Below, piece by piece: positions 1-11,174 of a stretch of DNA of 64,000 nucleotides. The notes under the pieces are model-generated. The model saw nothing but the letters and a program-made list of their open reading frames with translations, did not search any database and was not told where the DNA came from. Numbering within the stretch: position 1 is the stretch's first letter; the number at the start of each line of letters is the position of its first letter. This stretch comes from Deltaproteobacteria bacterium. GTDB taxonomy: Bacteria > Desulfobacterota > GWC2-55-46. The position numbers were made by a program, and so were the translations under genes. The stretch spans positions 124,001-188,000 of the forward strand of contig JACOUO010000017.1 of assembly GCA_016177845.1 (NCBI GenBank), read 5' to 3'.

Positions 1-960
1 GGCGCGGTAGCCAATACCCTTGTAGGCGTAAAAGAAGGCGCTACAATGGTGCAGGGCACCATCAACGGCTTTGGCGAGAGGTGCGGAAACGCCAATCTCT
101 GCTCCATAATCCCTGCATTGAAAATAAAGATGGGGATTGACTGCATTACCGATGAGAGGCTCACAAGACTGCGTAATACCGCAAGGTTCATATATGAGTT
201 GGCAAATCTGCCCAATTACAAACACCAGCCCTATGTAGGTGAGAGCGCGTTTGCGCACAAGGGCGGCATCCATGTGAGCGCGGTACTTAAAAGCCCGCTT
301 ACCTATGAGCATATCAGGCCGGAGCTTGTGGGAAACCACCAGAGGGTGCTTGTATCAGACCTCTCAGGCAGGTCTAATATACTCTATAAGGCCCAGGAGT
401 ACGGTGTAGATGTAAAGAGCAATTCGGAAGTTGTGCAGGATGTTTTGAAAGAGCTTAAGGCCCTTGAGCATCAGGGTTTTCAATACGAAGGCGCGGAGGC
501 GTCATTTGAGCTTCTGATACAGAAGGCCTTGAAAAAGAAGCAGAGGTACTTCAAGCTCCTTGAGTTCAGGGTCATGGACGAGAAGAAGAAGGAAGATGAA
601 GCTCCATTCTCAGAGGCTACGATAAAGCTTGAGGTCGGGGGTGTGGTAGAACACACTGCCGCAGAAGGCAACGGGCCGGTAAATGCCCTTGACGCCGCCT
701 TAAGAAAGGCTCTTGAGAGGTTCTACCCTGCCATAAGCGAAGTAAAACTGCTGGATTTTAAGGTAAGGGTCCTGGCTGGCGTGCAGGGCACTGCCGCAAA
801 GGTCAGGGTGCTTGTTGAGTCAGGCGACGGGAAGGACAAGTGGGGCACTGTCGGAGTATCTGACAATGTCATAGAGGCAAGCTGGCAGGCAATAGTTGAC
901 AGCCTTGAGTACAAGCTCTTTAAGGATGGAAGGGATAAAAAGAGAAAGAAGGCCAAATGA
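1..960 (+). CDS. cimA: (R)-citramalate synthase, 3' part (gene starts upstream of window)
   Basis: Frame is open from base 1 ([33 protein letters not shown]); typical HMG-CoA-lyase-like / LeuA dimer domain continuing to the stop at 960. Confidence 0.85.
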   Translation, partial: GAVANTLVGVKEGATMVQGTINGFGERCGNANLCSIIPALKIKMGIDCITDERLTRLRNTARFIYELANLPNYKHQPYVGESAFAHKGGIHVSAVLKSPLTYEHIRPELVGNHQRVLVSDLSGRSNILYKAQEYGVDVKSNSEVVQDVLKELKALEHQGFQYEGAEASFELLIQKALKKKQRYFKLLEFRVMDEKKKEDEAPFSEATIKLEVGGVVEHTAAEGNGPVNALDAALRKALERFYPAISEVKLLDFKVRVLAGVQGTAAKVRVLVESGDGKDKWGTVGVSDNVIEASWQAIVDSLEYKLFKDGRDKKRKKAK

Positions 961-1379
961 ACCCTGAAAAAAGATACGGGGCATATCTGATACTAATCTT
1001 TATTTTCCTCGCTATCTTTTCCTTAAACTCATCCAAAGTATTTTCCTATTCAAATCAGGCAATTCCTCAAAATACAAACGAATTCAATCACACCAACGCA
1101 AACCCTGTCGGGGAGCCGGCAAATCCCGCCCTTAAGGCGGCAAGCTCTCCCTTTCCGGGTTTTCCCATCAACATAAATACCGCAAGCAAAGAAGAACTTA
1201 TGATACTGCCCGGAATCGGGGAGAAGACCGCTGTCAGGATACTTGAAAAAAGGGCGGAAATCGGCTCTTTTACATCGGTTGACCAATTGACAGATGTTAA
1301 GTGGATTGGTAAAGTCAAAGTAGAAAAGCTCCGCGGTCTTGTCACGGCAGGAAAAGCTTCGTCCGTAAAAGGGAAGTAG
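957..1379 (+). CDS. ComEA-like helix-hairpin-helix protein with N-terminal membrane anchor
   Basis: [29 protein letters not shown] HhH motif; start overlaps cimA stop (ATGA). Confidence 0.8.
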   Translation: MNPEKRYGAYLILIFIFLAIFSLNSSKVFSYSNQAIPQNTNEFNHTNANPVGEPANPALKAASSPFPGFPININTASKEELMILPGIGEKTAVRILEKRAEIGSFTSVDQLTDVKWIGKVKVEKLRGLVTAGKASSVKGK

Positions 1380-1485
1380 TCCTTTACTCATCTGTTTCAG
1401 TTCTCAAATAATTCCGGATTCATTTTAAAAAGAAAAAATCCATAATTTCAAAATGTTAGACTCTTTTTGCGTGTCAGGAGGCGAG

Positions 1486-1815
1486 ATGCCGGAGGATATC
1501 CTTGAGAAGCTGAGGGCCAAAGAGGAAGAGATGGAGGCCCTTATAAATGATGCCAGGAAAAAGGCGGCTATCATAAGGGAAGGGGCTGCCAAAACTGCAA
1601 AAGAGCTAAAAGCTGATAGAATTAGAGAGATTGAAGAAGAACTTAAGCGGATTTCCTCAATCGCTGAGGTGGAGATGCAAAAAGAAGTCGCACGCATAGA
1701 GGAACAGGCACAGAAAGATGTCGAGGATATCAGAAAAAAGGGCGCTGAGAGGAAAGACAAGGCTGTAAAAGAGGTAATAAAGGCTGTGCTTGAATCAATG
1801 GGAGCGCACAAGTGA
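1486..1815 (+). CDS. V/A-type ATP synthase subunit H/G (coiled-coil stalk)
   Basis: Short Glu/Lys/Ala-rich coiled coil directly before subunit I; AGGAGG-like SD before ATG 1486 (preferred over 1453). Confidence 0.65.
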   Translation: MPEDILEKLRAKEEEMEALINDARKKAAIIREGAAKTAKELKADRIREIEEELKRISSIAEVEMQKEVARIEEQAQKDVEDIRKKGAERKDKAVKEVIKAVLESMGAHK

Positions 1816-3686
1816 TAAAAAAGATGACAAAGGTCCAGATAATCGGGCCTAAAGGTTATCTGGATGAGTGCATAAAGGTCCTCCATTCCGCGGCGGTGGT
1901 GCATATAGAAACGCACCCGTCAGCTGAGAGCGAAGAGTTTATCTCAAGGCTTCCCATTGAAAAGGAAAAATTAAAGGAAAAAGAGCTTCTTGACAGGTCA
2001 GCCGAGAGGCTTAAGAACCTTCTGCTCCTGTTAAACCCTCCCAAGGCATACAGGACAATAAAGGTCGGAAGCGAGGATGTATACAGGTATCTTGAGACTT
2101 TAAAGCCTGTCGAGGAGAGCGTAATAAAATTGTCCGCAAGGAAAGACAGTCTCTCGGAAGAGCTTTCTACGGTAAGCAAATACGAAAGGCTCATCCGCGG
2201 AGTTGCCCCTATTGTATCAAGGCTTGGCGGCTTGAGGAACTTTGACATCGTAGGGCTTACAATAGAGAGGACCCGTGAGAATATCCCACAGCTCCTTGAA
2301 GCAGAGGTTGCAAAGATAACTGAGGGGAGCTATCAGGTCTATCAAAGGGATTTGGATGAGACTACTATCGGGATGGTTTTGACCTATCCCAAAAAATACG
2401 CGGGGCAGATAAGATACCTGCTTTCAGGCAGGTCCATTAATGAGATAAGGCTGCCTGATGAGTATGAGGAGATGCCTCTGCTTAATGCCCTTAGGCTGAT
2501 GCAGAGGAAGAAAGAAGAGCTTCCTGGCCGTATTCAGGATGTTGAAAGGGAGCTTGACTGGACATCCGAGCAGTGGTACGGAACGATTGCAGGCGCCATG
2601 AGGGCTGTGGAAGACTCTGTAGATGAGATAGGCGTCATCAACTATGCCTCACATACCAAGTTCGCTTTTTTAATAGAGGGCTGGGTCCCCGCGGATGACT
2701 TTGAGCCATTGCGTCAGAGGTTTGAGAATCTCTTCGGGGACAGGATACTGCTCAGGCCCATAGAAGTGAAAGAGGCGGAAGAGGATGAAACCCCTGTCTA
2801 TATCCGGAATCCCAGGTTGTTTAGGCCCTTTGAGGTTTTTTTGGCTGCCCTGCCCCCTCCGAAGTACGGTTCAGTTGACCCGACACCTTTTGTGGCAATA
2901 TTCTTCCCCATATTCTTCGGCCTTATTGTCGGGGATATCGGTTACGGCGTTCTCATCTTTATCTTAAGCGTCTTTCTAAGGCACCGCTTCAAGTCGCAGG
3001 AGATGTTTAAAAATATCTTTACGGTGCTGATGATAAGCAGCATCTCCGCCATAATATTCGGCATTTTCTTTGGCGAGCTTTTCGGCGACCTCGGCACACG
3101 GCTCAAAATAATCCATCCGCTCCTTCTTCACAGGGAAGAGGCGTTGAAGACCCTTCTTATCATTACCCTTATCATAGGCATAGGCCATGTAGCGCTGGGG
3201 CTTCTGATAAGCGTATTCAGTAATCTTAAGCGCAAGAGGGGCAGAGAGGCGGCGGCAAAGATATCTTATCTCCTTGTAGTGGTCTCTTTCCTCGGAATAC
3301 TTGGGATAAAATTCAACTATATCGCCTCATCTTTTTTAATCCCTGATGTTGCAGTCTTTATAATCTCTCTTATAACCCTCACTGTGCTTGAGGGTATCCT
3401 CGGGCCCATAGAATTCATTGAGGCGCTCGGCAATATTTTATCCTATGTCAGGCTCATGGCAATCGGTACGGCCTCTGTCATAATGGCCCTTGTGGCAAAC
3501 AGGATGGGAAGCATGTCAGAGAGCCTTGTAGCCGCTATAATCATAGCCGGGCTTATACATACGCTCAACCTTTTTCTTAGCATCCTTAGTCCGTCCATTC
3601 AGTCCATGAGGCTTCATTATGTTGAATTTTTCAGCAAGTTCTATGAGGGCGGCGGCAGGAGGTATGTGCCGTTCCGCAAGAGATAA
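1812..3686 (+). CDS. ntpI: V/A-type ATP synthase subunit I (a)
   Basis: Soluble N-terminal half plus multi-TM C-terminal half (ILSYVRLMAIGTASVIMALVAN). Confidence 0.88.
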   Translation: MIKKMTKVQIIGPKGYLDECIKVLHSAAVVHIETHPSAESEEFISRLPIEKEKLKEKELLDRSAERLKNLLLLLNPPKAYRTIKVGSEDVYRYLETLKPVEESVIKLSARKDSLSEELSTVSKYERLIRGVAPIVSRLGGLRNFDIVGLTIERTRENIPQLLEAEVAKITEGSYQVYQRDLDETTIGMVLTYPKKYAGQIRYLLSGRSINEIRLPDEYEEMPLLNALRLMQRKKEELPGRIQDVERELDWTSEQWYGTIAGAMRAVEDSVDEIGVINYASHTKFAFLIEGWVPADDFEPLRQRFENLFGDRILLRPIEVKEAEEDETPVYIRNPRLFRPFEVFLAALPPPKYGSVDPTPFVAIFFPIFFGLIVGDIGYGVLIFILSVFLRHRFKSQEMFKNIFTVLMISSISAIIFGIFFGELFGDLGTRLKIIHPLLLHREEALKTLLIITLIIGIGHVALGLLISVFSNLKRKRGREAAAKISYLLVVVSFLGILGIKFNYIASSFLIPDVAVFIISLITLTVLEGILGPIEFIEALGNILSYVRLMAIGTASVIMALVANRMGSMSESLVAAIIIAGLIHTLNLFLSILSPSIQSMRLHYVEFFSKFYEGGGRRYVPFRKR

Positions 3687-3722
3687 AAAGGCGTTGAAAA
3701 ATCAAGGGTTCAGGAGGTTTTT

Positions 3723-3935
3723 ATGGAAAAGGGATTGATAGCGATTGCCGCTGCGATTGCCATCGGCCTCTCTGCTTTGGCAACGGGCTGGGCACAGAGT
3801 AAGATAGGCTCCGCAGGTGTAGGCACCATCGCGGAGAAGCCCGAACTTACCGGTATAGTGATTATCCTTGTAGCCATCCCTGAGACAATGGTGCTTCTGG
3901 GGTTTGTCGTTGCCTATCTGATACTGAGCCAATGA
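3723..3935 (+). CDS. ntpK: V/A-type ATP synthase subunit K (c ring, single hairpin)
   Basis: 70 aa, two TM helices, GVGTIAEKPE loop and AIPETMVLLGF carboxylate helix. Confidence 0.88.
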   Translation: MEKGLIAIAAAIAIGLSALATGWAQSKIGSAGVGTIAEKPELTGIVIILVAIPETMVLLGFVVAYLILSQ

Positions 3936-3945
3936 GGATGGAATT

Positions 3946-4518
3946 ATGCCACAGGACGCGCTTTTAAAGACATTTGAAGAAGATGCCATAACCCAGAGCA
4001 ACTCTATCATCAACGATGCCGAAGAAGCGGTAAAGGAGATGATGAAGACAGCTGAAGAGGAGGCATTGGAATCAGGGGGAGAGAGGAAAAAAGAGCTTTC
4101 CATCTCCCTTGAGAGGAAGAGGGCCGCGGCCTTGAACGGCGCGCGCACGCATGCGGCAGGCGATAAGCTCAGGACAAGGCACGAGATATTGGAAGATACA
4201 TTCAGGGAGGCTTTGGAGAGCCTTGCCGCGCTTCCAAAGCAGCAGTATTCAGAGATATTGAACGGACTTTATTTTGAGCTTAAAAGCGAATGGGAAAAAA
4301 ATGAGGGGCTTGGCCGACCTGTTGTATTGTTAAACCCGGACGATGCGGCCTTGCTCAAGGATAAGGCGGCAAATATCAGGCCTGACAAGGAAGTAGCACT
4401 GGGCGTCATATTCACTTCAGAGGACGGCAGGGCCCGTTTTGAAAATACCCTGCCATCAAGGATAGGCAAGGCAAAGAGCGGCCTTGTCCCCGCTCTCAAC
4501 AGATTATTATTCGGATAA
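3946..4518 (+). CDS. ntpE: V/A-type ATP synthase subunit E
   Basis: 190 aa, helical N-terminus, position in operon. Confidence 0.75.
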   Translation: MPQDALLKTFEEDAITQSNSIINDAEEAVKEMMKTAEEEALESGGERKKELSISLERKRAAALNGARTHAAGDKLRTRHEILEDTFREALESLAALPKQQYSEILNGLYFELKSEWEKNEGLGRPVVLLNPDDAALLKDKAANIRPDKEVALGVIFTSEDGRARFENTLPSRIGKAKSGLVPALNRLLFG

Positions 4519-4526
4519 TTAAAACA

Positions 4527-5579
4527 ATGGACCTGGGCTATTACAACGCAAGGATACGGGGGCTTAGGGGCAGGCTTTTGAAAGAGGCTGATTATGACGC
4601 CATGCTCAAGGCGGTTGACCTTGAAAGATATCTTGAAAGGCTTAAGTCTACGGCATACGGTCCATTTATCGAAACAGCCGGCGCGCGGTTTGTAAAGCCC
4701 TCGGAAGTCATCTCAGGGGCATTAAGGGCAAACCTTGCAGAGACCTTTGACTTCCTCTGGAAGATAGCGCCGAATGAGGCTAAGCCCCTTCTCAAGGCGA
4801 TATTTTCCATCTGGGAGGTCTATGACATCAAGACGCTTATAAGGGGAGTAGCCAGAGGAGTGAAGAAAGACGATATCCTTGAGGCGCTTATCCCTGCGGG
4901 CGACCTTGACCAGGCGGCCCTGAATATACTCCTTGGCGCAAAAGATATTCAGGACCTTATCCAAATCCTCCATACTTTGGGAAGCCCTTACTCAAAACCT
5001 CTGAAGGCAGGGCTGCCGCAGTACGCAAGGACAGGCAATATCGTAGAGATGGAATTAAATCTCGACATCAATTCATTTAAATTCCTGCGCTCAAGGATCG
5101 AAGAAAATTATCTAAATGACAGGATAATACGGGAGTTCATAATACTTCGCATCGATATTGAGAACATACTTACGGTATTTAAGATAGCAGGTGAAAATTA
5201 TTCAAAGGAAGGCGCGCAGAGCTTTTTCATTGAGGGCGGAGTTAGGTTAAGAAGGAGTGAATTTTTAACCTTCTCGGAGCTTAAGAACAGGGATGAGGTA
5301 TTGAAGGCATTGAAAGAAAAAATACTTGATGTCGATATAAAAGAAATACTCCTGAGCTCAGACCCCGAAGATATCGCGCTAATCGAAGAGAGGCTTGAAA
5401 GTAGTGTAGAGAACAGGCTTGCAAGGCAGTCGCTTGTAGAGCCTTTGAGCATCGCGCTTGCGGCCTCATTCATTTTTATAAAGATAAGGGAGATAAAAAA
5501 CTTAAGGCTAATTGCCAGGGGCAAGGCGTTCGGCATCCCTGATGATGAGCTTCGAAGGCTTATTATTTATCCCATCTGA
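4527..5579 (+). CDS. ntpC: V/A-type ATP synthase subunit C (d)
   Basis: LGYYNARIRGLRGRLL start and all-helical 350 aa protein in operon context. Confidence 0.82.
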   Translation: MDLGYYNARIRGLRGRLLKEADYDAMLKAVDLERYLERLKSTAYGPFIETAGARFVKPSEVISGALRANLAETFDFLWKIAPNEAKPLLKAIFSIWEVYDIKTLIRGVARGVKKDDILEALIPAGDLDQAALNILLGAKDIQDLIQILHTLGSPYSKPLKAGLPQYARTGNIVEMELNLDINSFKFLRSRIEENYLNDRIIREFIILRIDIENILTVFKIAGENYSKEGAQSFFIEGGVRLRRSEFLTFSELKNRDEVLKALKEKILDVDIKEILLSSDPEDIALIEERLESSVENRLARQSLVEPLSIALAASFIFIKIREIKNLRLIARGKAFGIPDDELRRLIIYPI

Positions 5580-5594
5580 TATTGAGAGGGCATA

Positions 5595-5921
5595 ATGCAG
5601 CTCCTTGTGATTACAGGGCATGATGAATCGCTCGGCTTCAGGTGCGCGGGAATCGAATGCAGGGAAGTGGGCGATGGCAGCGACATCTCAAACCTCCTGC
5701 TTACGCTTCAGGCAGAGGGCAAGTACGGCCTCATTGCCGTTGAAGACAGGTATTTGAGCAGAGTCTCTGAGAATGTAATGAGAAGGATGATAAAAAAGGG
5801 CCTGCCTATAATATTGCCCATCAATATTCCCCAGAAGTGGGGGGAGGTGGAAGTGGGCGAGTCCCCTGTAGTGAAGCTTATCCGAAGGGCAATTGGATAC
5901 CAGATAAAGATAAAGAGATAA
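5595..5921 (+). CDS. V/A-type ATP synthase subunit F
   Basis: 108 aa; VITGHDESLGFRCAG and IPI(N)IPQKWGEV motifs; between C and A. Confidence 0.82.
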   Translation: MQLLVITGHDESLGFRCAGIECREVGDGSDISNLLLTLQAEGKYGLIAVEDRYLSRVSENVMRRMIKKGLPIILPINIPQKWGEVEVGESPVVKLIRRAIGYQIKIKR

Positions 5922-5926
5922 AAAAC

Positions 5927-7681
5927 ATGGCAGAGATAAGAGGGAAGATATTCGGGATAGCCGGCCCGACCGTTATCGCAACAGGCATGACAGGTGCGAA
6001 GATGAATACTGTCTGCCTTGTGGGTAATGACGGTCTGCTTGGCGAGATAATCCGCATAAGGGGAGACAGGGCAACTCTTCAGGTCTATGAGGAGACAGGC
6101 GGACTTACCGCAGGAGAGGATGTAGTGACTTACGGAAAACCTCTCAATGTAGTATTGGGGCCGGGGCTGCTTACAAATATCTATGACGGAATCCAGAGGC
6201 CCCTGTACCAGATACGGGCAACAGGCACTGACTTCATGGAGAGAGGGATAAAGGTTGCTACCCTTGACATGGAAAAGGTCTGGCAGTTCAGTCCCCTGAA
6301 AAAGAAAGGCGATGAAGTCGAGCCCGGCACGATCCTTGGCACAGTGCCTGAGACAGAGCGAATCACTCATAAGGTAATGGTGCCTCCGGGCATAAGGGGA
6401 AAGATAAAAGATATAAAAAGCAGTACCGCGTCAGGCAAAGAACCGCTGTGCGTTCTTGAGGACGGCACAGAGATCGGCCTGTATCAGGAGTGGCCTGTAA
6501 GACGCTCCCGCCCGTTTAAAGAGAAACTTCCGCCTGAAACACCGTTCATCACAGGGCAGAGGGTATTTGATACATTACTGCCCGTTGCCGAGGGAGGCAC
6601 AGCAATTGTGCCGGGCGGTTTCGGCACAGGCAAAACAGTCGTGGAGCAGACAATAGCGAAGTTCAGCAGGAGCGATATAGTCATCTATGTCGGGTGCGGA
6701 GAACGCGGCAACGAGATGACAGACATGCTTACCGAGTTCCCGAAATTGAAAGACCCTGACACTGGATTGCCGCTGAATTTGAGAACTGTGATAATCGTCA
6801 ATACATCGAATATGCCTGTTGCCGCAAGGGAGGCTTCCATCTTTACGGGGGTGACAATCGCGGAATACTTCAGGGACATGGGCTACAGGGTATCGCTTTT
6901 GGCAGACTCCATCTCAAGGTGGGCGGAGGCGTTAAGAGAGATTTCATCAAGGCTTGAGGAGATGCCCGGCGAGGAAGGCTTTCCGCCTTATCTGGCTACT
7001 TCCCTTGGAAGCTTTTACGAGAGGTCAGGCAAGGTCAGATGCCTTGGAGATGACGGGCGCATAGGCTCAATTACCATCATAAGCGCGGTATCTCCTCCGG
7101 GCGGCGATTTTTCTGAGCCTGTCACTCAGTCGGCCTTGAGGTTTGCTGGCGCGTTATGGGCGCTTGACCCTGACCTTGCGTACAGAAGGCATTTCCCTGC
7201 AGTCAACTGGCAGACAAGCTTCAGCCTTTATTACTCTGAGCTTGCGGACTGGTTTGACAGGGAAGTATCGCCTGAGATGATAAAGTTTCGGACAAGGCTC
7301 TTTAAGCTCCTGCAGAGGCAAAATGAGCTCAAGGAGATAATCCAGATAATAGGCATTGAGGCATTGCAGGAAGGCGACAGGCTAACCCTCGAGGTGGCAA
7401 ACATGGCGAGGGAGGTCTTTTTAAAACAGAGCGCGTACAGCGAGACTGACGCGTTTAACTCTTATGAGAAACAGTTCCGTATGCTTAATGTCATCTTCGC
7501 ATTCCTCGATAACGCTGAGGCGGCTTTGAAAAGGGGGGTATATATTGAGACCCTTATCGACAGCCCTTTAAGGACAGAGGTTTTGAAGTTGCAGAATTAC
7601 ACAAACGAAGGTTTCGCGCCGAGGGCTGAAGAGCTTATCGAAAAGATAGAGGGCGAGTTTGGCACGATTGAGGAAAAATAA
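5927..7681 (+). CDS. ntpA: V/A-type ATP synthase catalytic subunit A
   Basis: Walker [13 protein letters not shown], full-length; ATG 5927 preferred over the upstream 5837 extension. Confidence 0.95.
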   Translation: MAEIRGKIFGIAGPTVIATGMTGAKMNTVCLVGNDGLLGEIIRIRGDRATLQVYEETGGLTAGEDVVTYGKPLNVVLGPGLLTNIYDGIQRPLYQIRATGTDFMERGIKVATLDMEKVWQFSPLKKKGDEVEPGTILGTVPETERITHKVMVPPGIRGKIKDIKSSTASGKEPLCVLEDGTEIGLYQEWPVRRSRPFKEKLPPETPFITGQRVFDTLLPVAEGGTAIVPGGFGTGKTVVEQTIAKFSRSDIVIYVGCGERGNEMTDMLTEFPKLKDPDTGLPLNLRTVIIVNTSNMPVAAREASIFTGVTIAEYFRDMGYRVSLLADSISRWAEALREISSRLEEMPGEEGFPPYLATSLGSFYERSGKVRCLGDDGRIGSITIISAVSPPGGDFSEPVTQSALRFAGALWALDPDLAYRRHFPAVNWQTSFSLYYSELADWFDREVSPEMIKFRTRLFKLLQRQNELKEIIQIIGIEALQEGDRLTLEVANMAREVFLKQSAYSETDAFNSYEKQFRMLNVIFAFLDNAEAALKRGVYIETLIDSPLRTEVLKLQNYTNEGFAPRAEELIEKIEGEFGTIEEK

Positions 7682-9036
7682 TGGACCTGATAACAAAACA
7701 GTATAAGACCATTAACGCGATAACCGGGCCGCTGGTGCTTGCCGAAAATCTTATCGGCGCCAAGCTCGGGGAGATGTGCGTGGTCGAGCTTACGACCGGA
7801 GAGAAGAGGAACGGCCAGATACTTTCGATTGAAGGGGACAAGGCCGTAATACAGGTGCTTGAAGGCACTTCGGCAATTGACAGCAAGACCAGCATTGTAG
7901 CGCCCCTTGGGCAGACCGCAAGGGTCGGAATATCCATGGATATGTTCGGCAGGATATTTAACGGGTTCGGCAAGCCCATTGACGGGCTGCCTGAGATAAT
8001 CCCTGAAAAATACATGGAGATTACGGGGCTTCCCATGAACCCTGCGGCAAGGGAAAAGCCTGATTTCTTTATCCAGACGGGCATATCGGCAATCGACGGG
8101 CTCAATACGCTTGTGAGGGGGCAGAAGCTTCCGATATTCTCAGGCGCTGGCCTGCCTGCAAATGAGCTTGCCATACAGATTGTAAGGCAGGCAAAGGTCT
8201 CGGAAGCCGCTGATTTCGCGGTTATACTCGGCGCAATGGGTATTACTTCAAGGGAGGCGTTCTTCTTCAGGAAGTCCCTGCTTGAGATAGGCACCCTTGA
8301 GAGGACGGTTGCCTTTATCAATCAGGCAAGCGACCCGACAATCGAAAGGCTTTTCACTCCCAGAATAGCTCTTACTACTGCCGAGTACCTTGCGTTTGAA
8401 AAGGGTTATCATGTAATGGTCGTATTGACGGACATGACCGCCTACTGCGAGGCATTGAGGGAGATAGGCATAGCAAGGGAAGAGATACCCGGAAGGAGGA
8501 GCTATCCGGGCTATATGTACACAGACCTTGCTACACTTTATGAAAGGGCAGGCAGGCTTGAAGGCCGTAAAGGCTCGATCACACTGATGCCGATTTTGAC
8601 AATGCCCGATGACGACATCACGCACCCTATTCCCGACCTTACGGGATATATCACAGAGGGCCAGATTGTCCTTGGAAGGGGGCTTCACAGGAAAGGCATC
8701 TATCCTCCGATTGATGTCATGCCGTGCTTATCGAGGCTCATGAACCTGGGGATTGGCAAAGGCAAGACAAGGGAAGGCCACAGGGCGCTTGCCGACCAGC
8801 TATACTCCGCCTACGCAAGGGGTATTGATGTGAGGAGGCTTGTGGCCATTGTGGGGGAGGAAGGATTGACCGAGCTTGACCGTAAATATCTCCATTTTGC
8901 CGAGGAGTTTGAGAGAAGGTTTATCGGACAGGGCAATATCGAAAGGACGATTGATGAGACGCTTGACCTTGGGTTGTCCCTTTTAAGCATACTGCCTGAG
9001 AGGGAGACCATAGGCTTAAGGGCAAAGAAGGGCTAA
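7681..9036 (+). CDS. ntpB: V/A-type ATP synthase subunit B
   Basis: [41 protein letters not shown]; start overlaps ntpA stop. Confidence 0.95.
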   Translation: MDLITKQYKTINAITGPLVLAENLIGAKLGEMCVVELTTGEKRNGQILSIEGDKAVIQVLEGTSAIDSKTSIVAPLGQTARVGISMDMFGRIFNGFGKPIDGLPEIIPEKYMEITGLPMNPAAREKPDFFIQTGISAIDGLNTLVRGQKLPIFSGAGLPANELAIQIVRQAKVSEAADFAVILGAMGITSREAFFFRKSLLEIGTLERTVAFINQASDPTIERLFTPRIALTTAEYLAFEKGYHVMVVLTDMTAYCEALREIGIAREEIPGRRSYPGYMYTDLATLYERAGRLEGRKGSITLMPILTMPDDDITHPIPDLTGYITEGQIVLGRGLHRKGIYPPIDVMPCLSRLMNLGIGKGKTREGHRALADQLYSAYARGIDVRRLVAIVGEEGLTELDRKYLHFAEEFERRFIGQGNIERTIDETLDLGLSLLSILPERETIGLRAKKG

Positions 9037-9669
9037 ATGGAAAAGACACCTCCTACACGGCAACAGCTGCTTGCATTAAGGGCGCAGGCAGAGGTAATCA
9101 AAAAGGGCCTTGAACTCCTTAAGAGCAAAAGGGAGGCCCTTATGAAGGAGTTCTTTAACATCGTCGAGGAATCCCTTGAACTGAGGTCAAGGCTTACCGA
9201 GCTTCTGAACAGGGCGCAGAGGGACCTGGAGAGGGCGCGGGCCTTGAACGGCTTTGAGGTAGAGTCTTTCGCCCACGGAGCAAAGAGGGATATAAGCCTC
9301 AATATCAGGGTGCATAATGTCTGGGGCGTGTCAGTGCCTGACATAGAGGAGATAACGCTTACAAGGTCTTTGGACGCAAGGGATATCTCTCCCATCGGAG
9401 TCAGGGCAGAGGTCTTTGATACCGCAAAGCAGTTTGAGTCAGCCTCTGACCTTATAGTAAAGATTGCCTCAAAGGAGATAAGGCTCTCCAGGGTAGGCGA
9501 GGTGATAAGGTCGGATACGAGGAAGATAAACGCAATCTCAGAGGTAATGCTGCCCTCCCTCGATAAGCGCATAAGGGTAATAGAGCGCATGCTTGAGGAG
9601 AGGGAGAGGGAGGAGATATTCAGGCTAAAGAGGTTTAAGGCGCACAAAGAGGCGCTTGAAACTGTTTAA
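9037..9669 (+). CDS. ntpD: V/A-type ATP synthase subunit D
   Basis: PTRQQLLALRAQAEVIKKGLELLKSKREAL, classic subunit D N-terminus. Confidence 0.92.
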   Translation: MEKTPPTRQQLLALRAQAEVIKKGLELLKSKREALMKEFFNIVEESLELRSRLTELLNRAQRDLERARALNGFEVESFAHGAKRDISLNIRVHNVWGVSVPDIEEITLTRSLDARDISPIGVRAEVFDTAKQFESASDLIVKIASKEIRLSRVGEVIRSDTRKINAISEVMLPSLDKRIRVIERMLEEREREEIFRLKRFKAHKEALETV

Positions 9670-9846
9670 GTAAAAAACAATGAACTCAGCCGGCTAAGCC
9701 TATCTTGAATTATAAAAACCCATCCATTGCGCCCCAGTAATTCCCCCAGAAAATTAGGTAGAAAATATCTCTCTTGTATTATATTATAACCTTCTGGTAT
9801 AAATAACCTTTTCCATTCCAAATAGAACATTCAGGGGTTCGTAAAA

Positions 9847-11145
9847 GTGATTGAACGCTATTCAAGAAAAGAAATGGCCCGCATATGGGAGCCTGAGAAC
9901 AGGTTTAAGAAGTGGCTGGATGTTGAGATTTGCGCCTGCGAGGCGTGGAACAAGCTGGGTAAGATTCCTAAAAAGTCCCTTGATACCATAAAAAAGAAGG
10001 CGAACTTCGATATCGCACGCATTGATGAGATCGAAAGGACGGTTAAGCACGATGTAATCGCCTTTTTAACATCTGTTGCCGAATATGTGGGGCCTGATTC
10101 ACGCTATATCCATATGGGGCTCACATCTTCCGATATCCTCGATACTTCTTTCGCGCTCCTTTTAAAGGAGTCGGCTGAACTGATAATAGAAGACATCAAA
10201 GGGCTTCTTGTAGTATTGAAGAAAAAGGCCCTTGACCATAAAAATACCGTAATGATGGGCCGCTCTCACGGCATACACGCCGAGCCTACTACTTTCGGGC
10301 TTAAGATGGCGCTCTGGTATGACGAGATGCAGAGAAACCTTGAGAGGATGGAGAGGGCCAAAGAGGTCATCTCTTACGGCAAGCTTTCAGGTGCTGTCGG
10401 CACTTTCTCAAGCATCGACCCGAAGGTCGAGGCGTATGTGCTTAAAAAGCTCGGCCTCAAGCCTGAATCCGTTGCCACACAGATAGTCCACAGAGACAGG
10501 CACGCCGAATTCTTCAGTACGCTTGCGATAACAGCGACTTCGATAGAGAAGTTCGCAGTTGAGATAAGGCACCTTCAGAGGACAGAGGTGCTGGAGGCTG
10601 AAGAGCCGTTCACAAAAGGGCAGAAGGGGTCTTCCGCGATGCCGCACAAGAGAAACCCCATTTTATCCGAGAACCTTACAGGCCTTGCAAGGCTTATAAG
10701 GGGTTATTCGGTAAGCGCGATGGAAAATATTCCGCTGTGGCATGAGCGTGATATAAGCCATTCATCCGTTGAGAGGGTTATCGGGCCTGATGCCACGATA
10801 CTCATGGATTTCATGCTCGCAAGAACGACAAACCTCATACGCGACCTTGTTGTATATCCCGAGAACATGAAGACGAACATGGATAAGCTTAAAGGCGTGG
10901 TATTTTCCCAGAAGGTGCTTCTAAAACTTATTGAGAAAGGCACTACAAGGGAGGATGCTTACGCCCTTGTGCAGAGAAATGCCATGAAGGTATGGGAGGG
11001 GCTCGGGGATTTCAAGTCCAATGTGCTTGGTGACGAAGATGTGATGAAGTTTCTCACGCCCAAGGATGTTGAGAGCTGTTTTGATGTAAAGCCCTATATT
11101 AAAAATGTCGATTATATATTCAAAAGGACATTCGCAAAGAAATAA
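9847..11145 (+). CDS. purB: adenylosuccinate lyase
   Basis: Signature GSSAMPHKRNP; MIERYSRKEMARIWEPENRFKKWLDVE. Confidence 0.95.
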   Translation: MIERYSRKEMARIWEPENRFKKWLDVEICACEAWNKLGKIPKKSLDTIKKKANFDIARIDEIERTVKHDVIAFLTSVAEYVGPDSRYIHMGLTSSDILDTSFALLLKESAELIIEDIKGLLVVLKKKALDHKNTVMMGRSHGIHAEPTTFGLKMALWYDEMQRNLERMERAKEVISYGKLSGAVGTFSSIDPKVEAYVLKKLGLKPESVATQIVHRDRHAEFFSTLAITATSIEKFAVEIRHLQRTEVLEAEEPFTKGQKGSSAMPHKRNPILSENLTGLARLIRGYSVSAMENIPLWHERDISHSSVERVIGPDATILMDFMLARTTNLIRDLVVYPENMKTNMDKLKGVVFSQKVLLKLIEKGTTREDAYALVQRNAMKVWEGLGDFKSNVLGDEDVMKFLTPKDVESCFDVKPYIKNVDYIFKRTFAKK

Positions 11146-11174
11146 TTTCCTGAACATTCGGAGGATTGGATTAT

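Noticed and set aside
5837-5926. N-terminal extension of ATPase subunit A
   Set aside because: Overlaps the subunit F coding region; ATG 5927 gives the conserved N-terminus ([18 protein letters not shown]).
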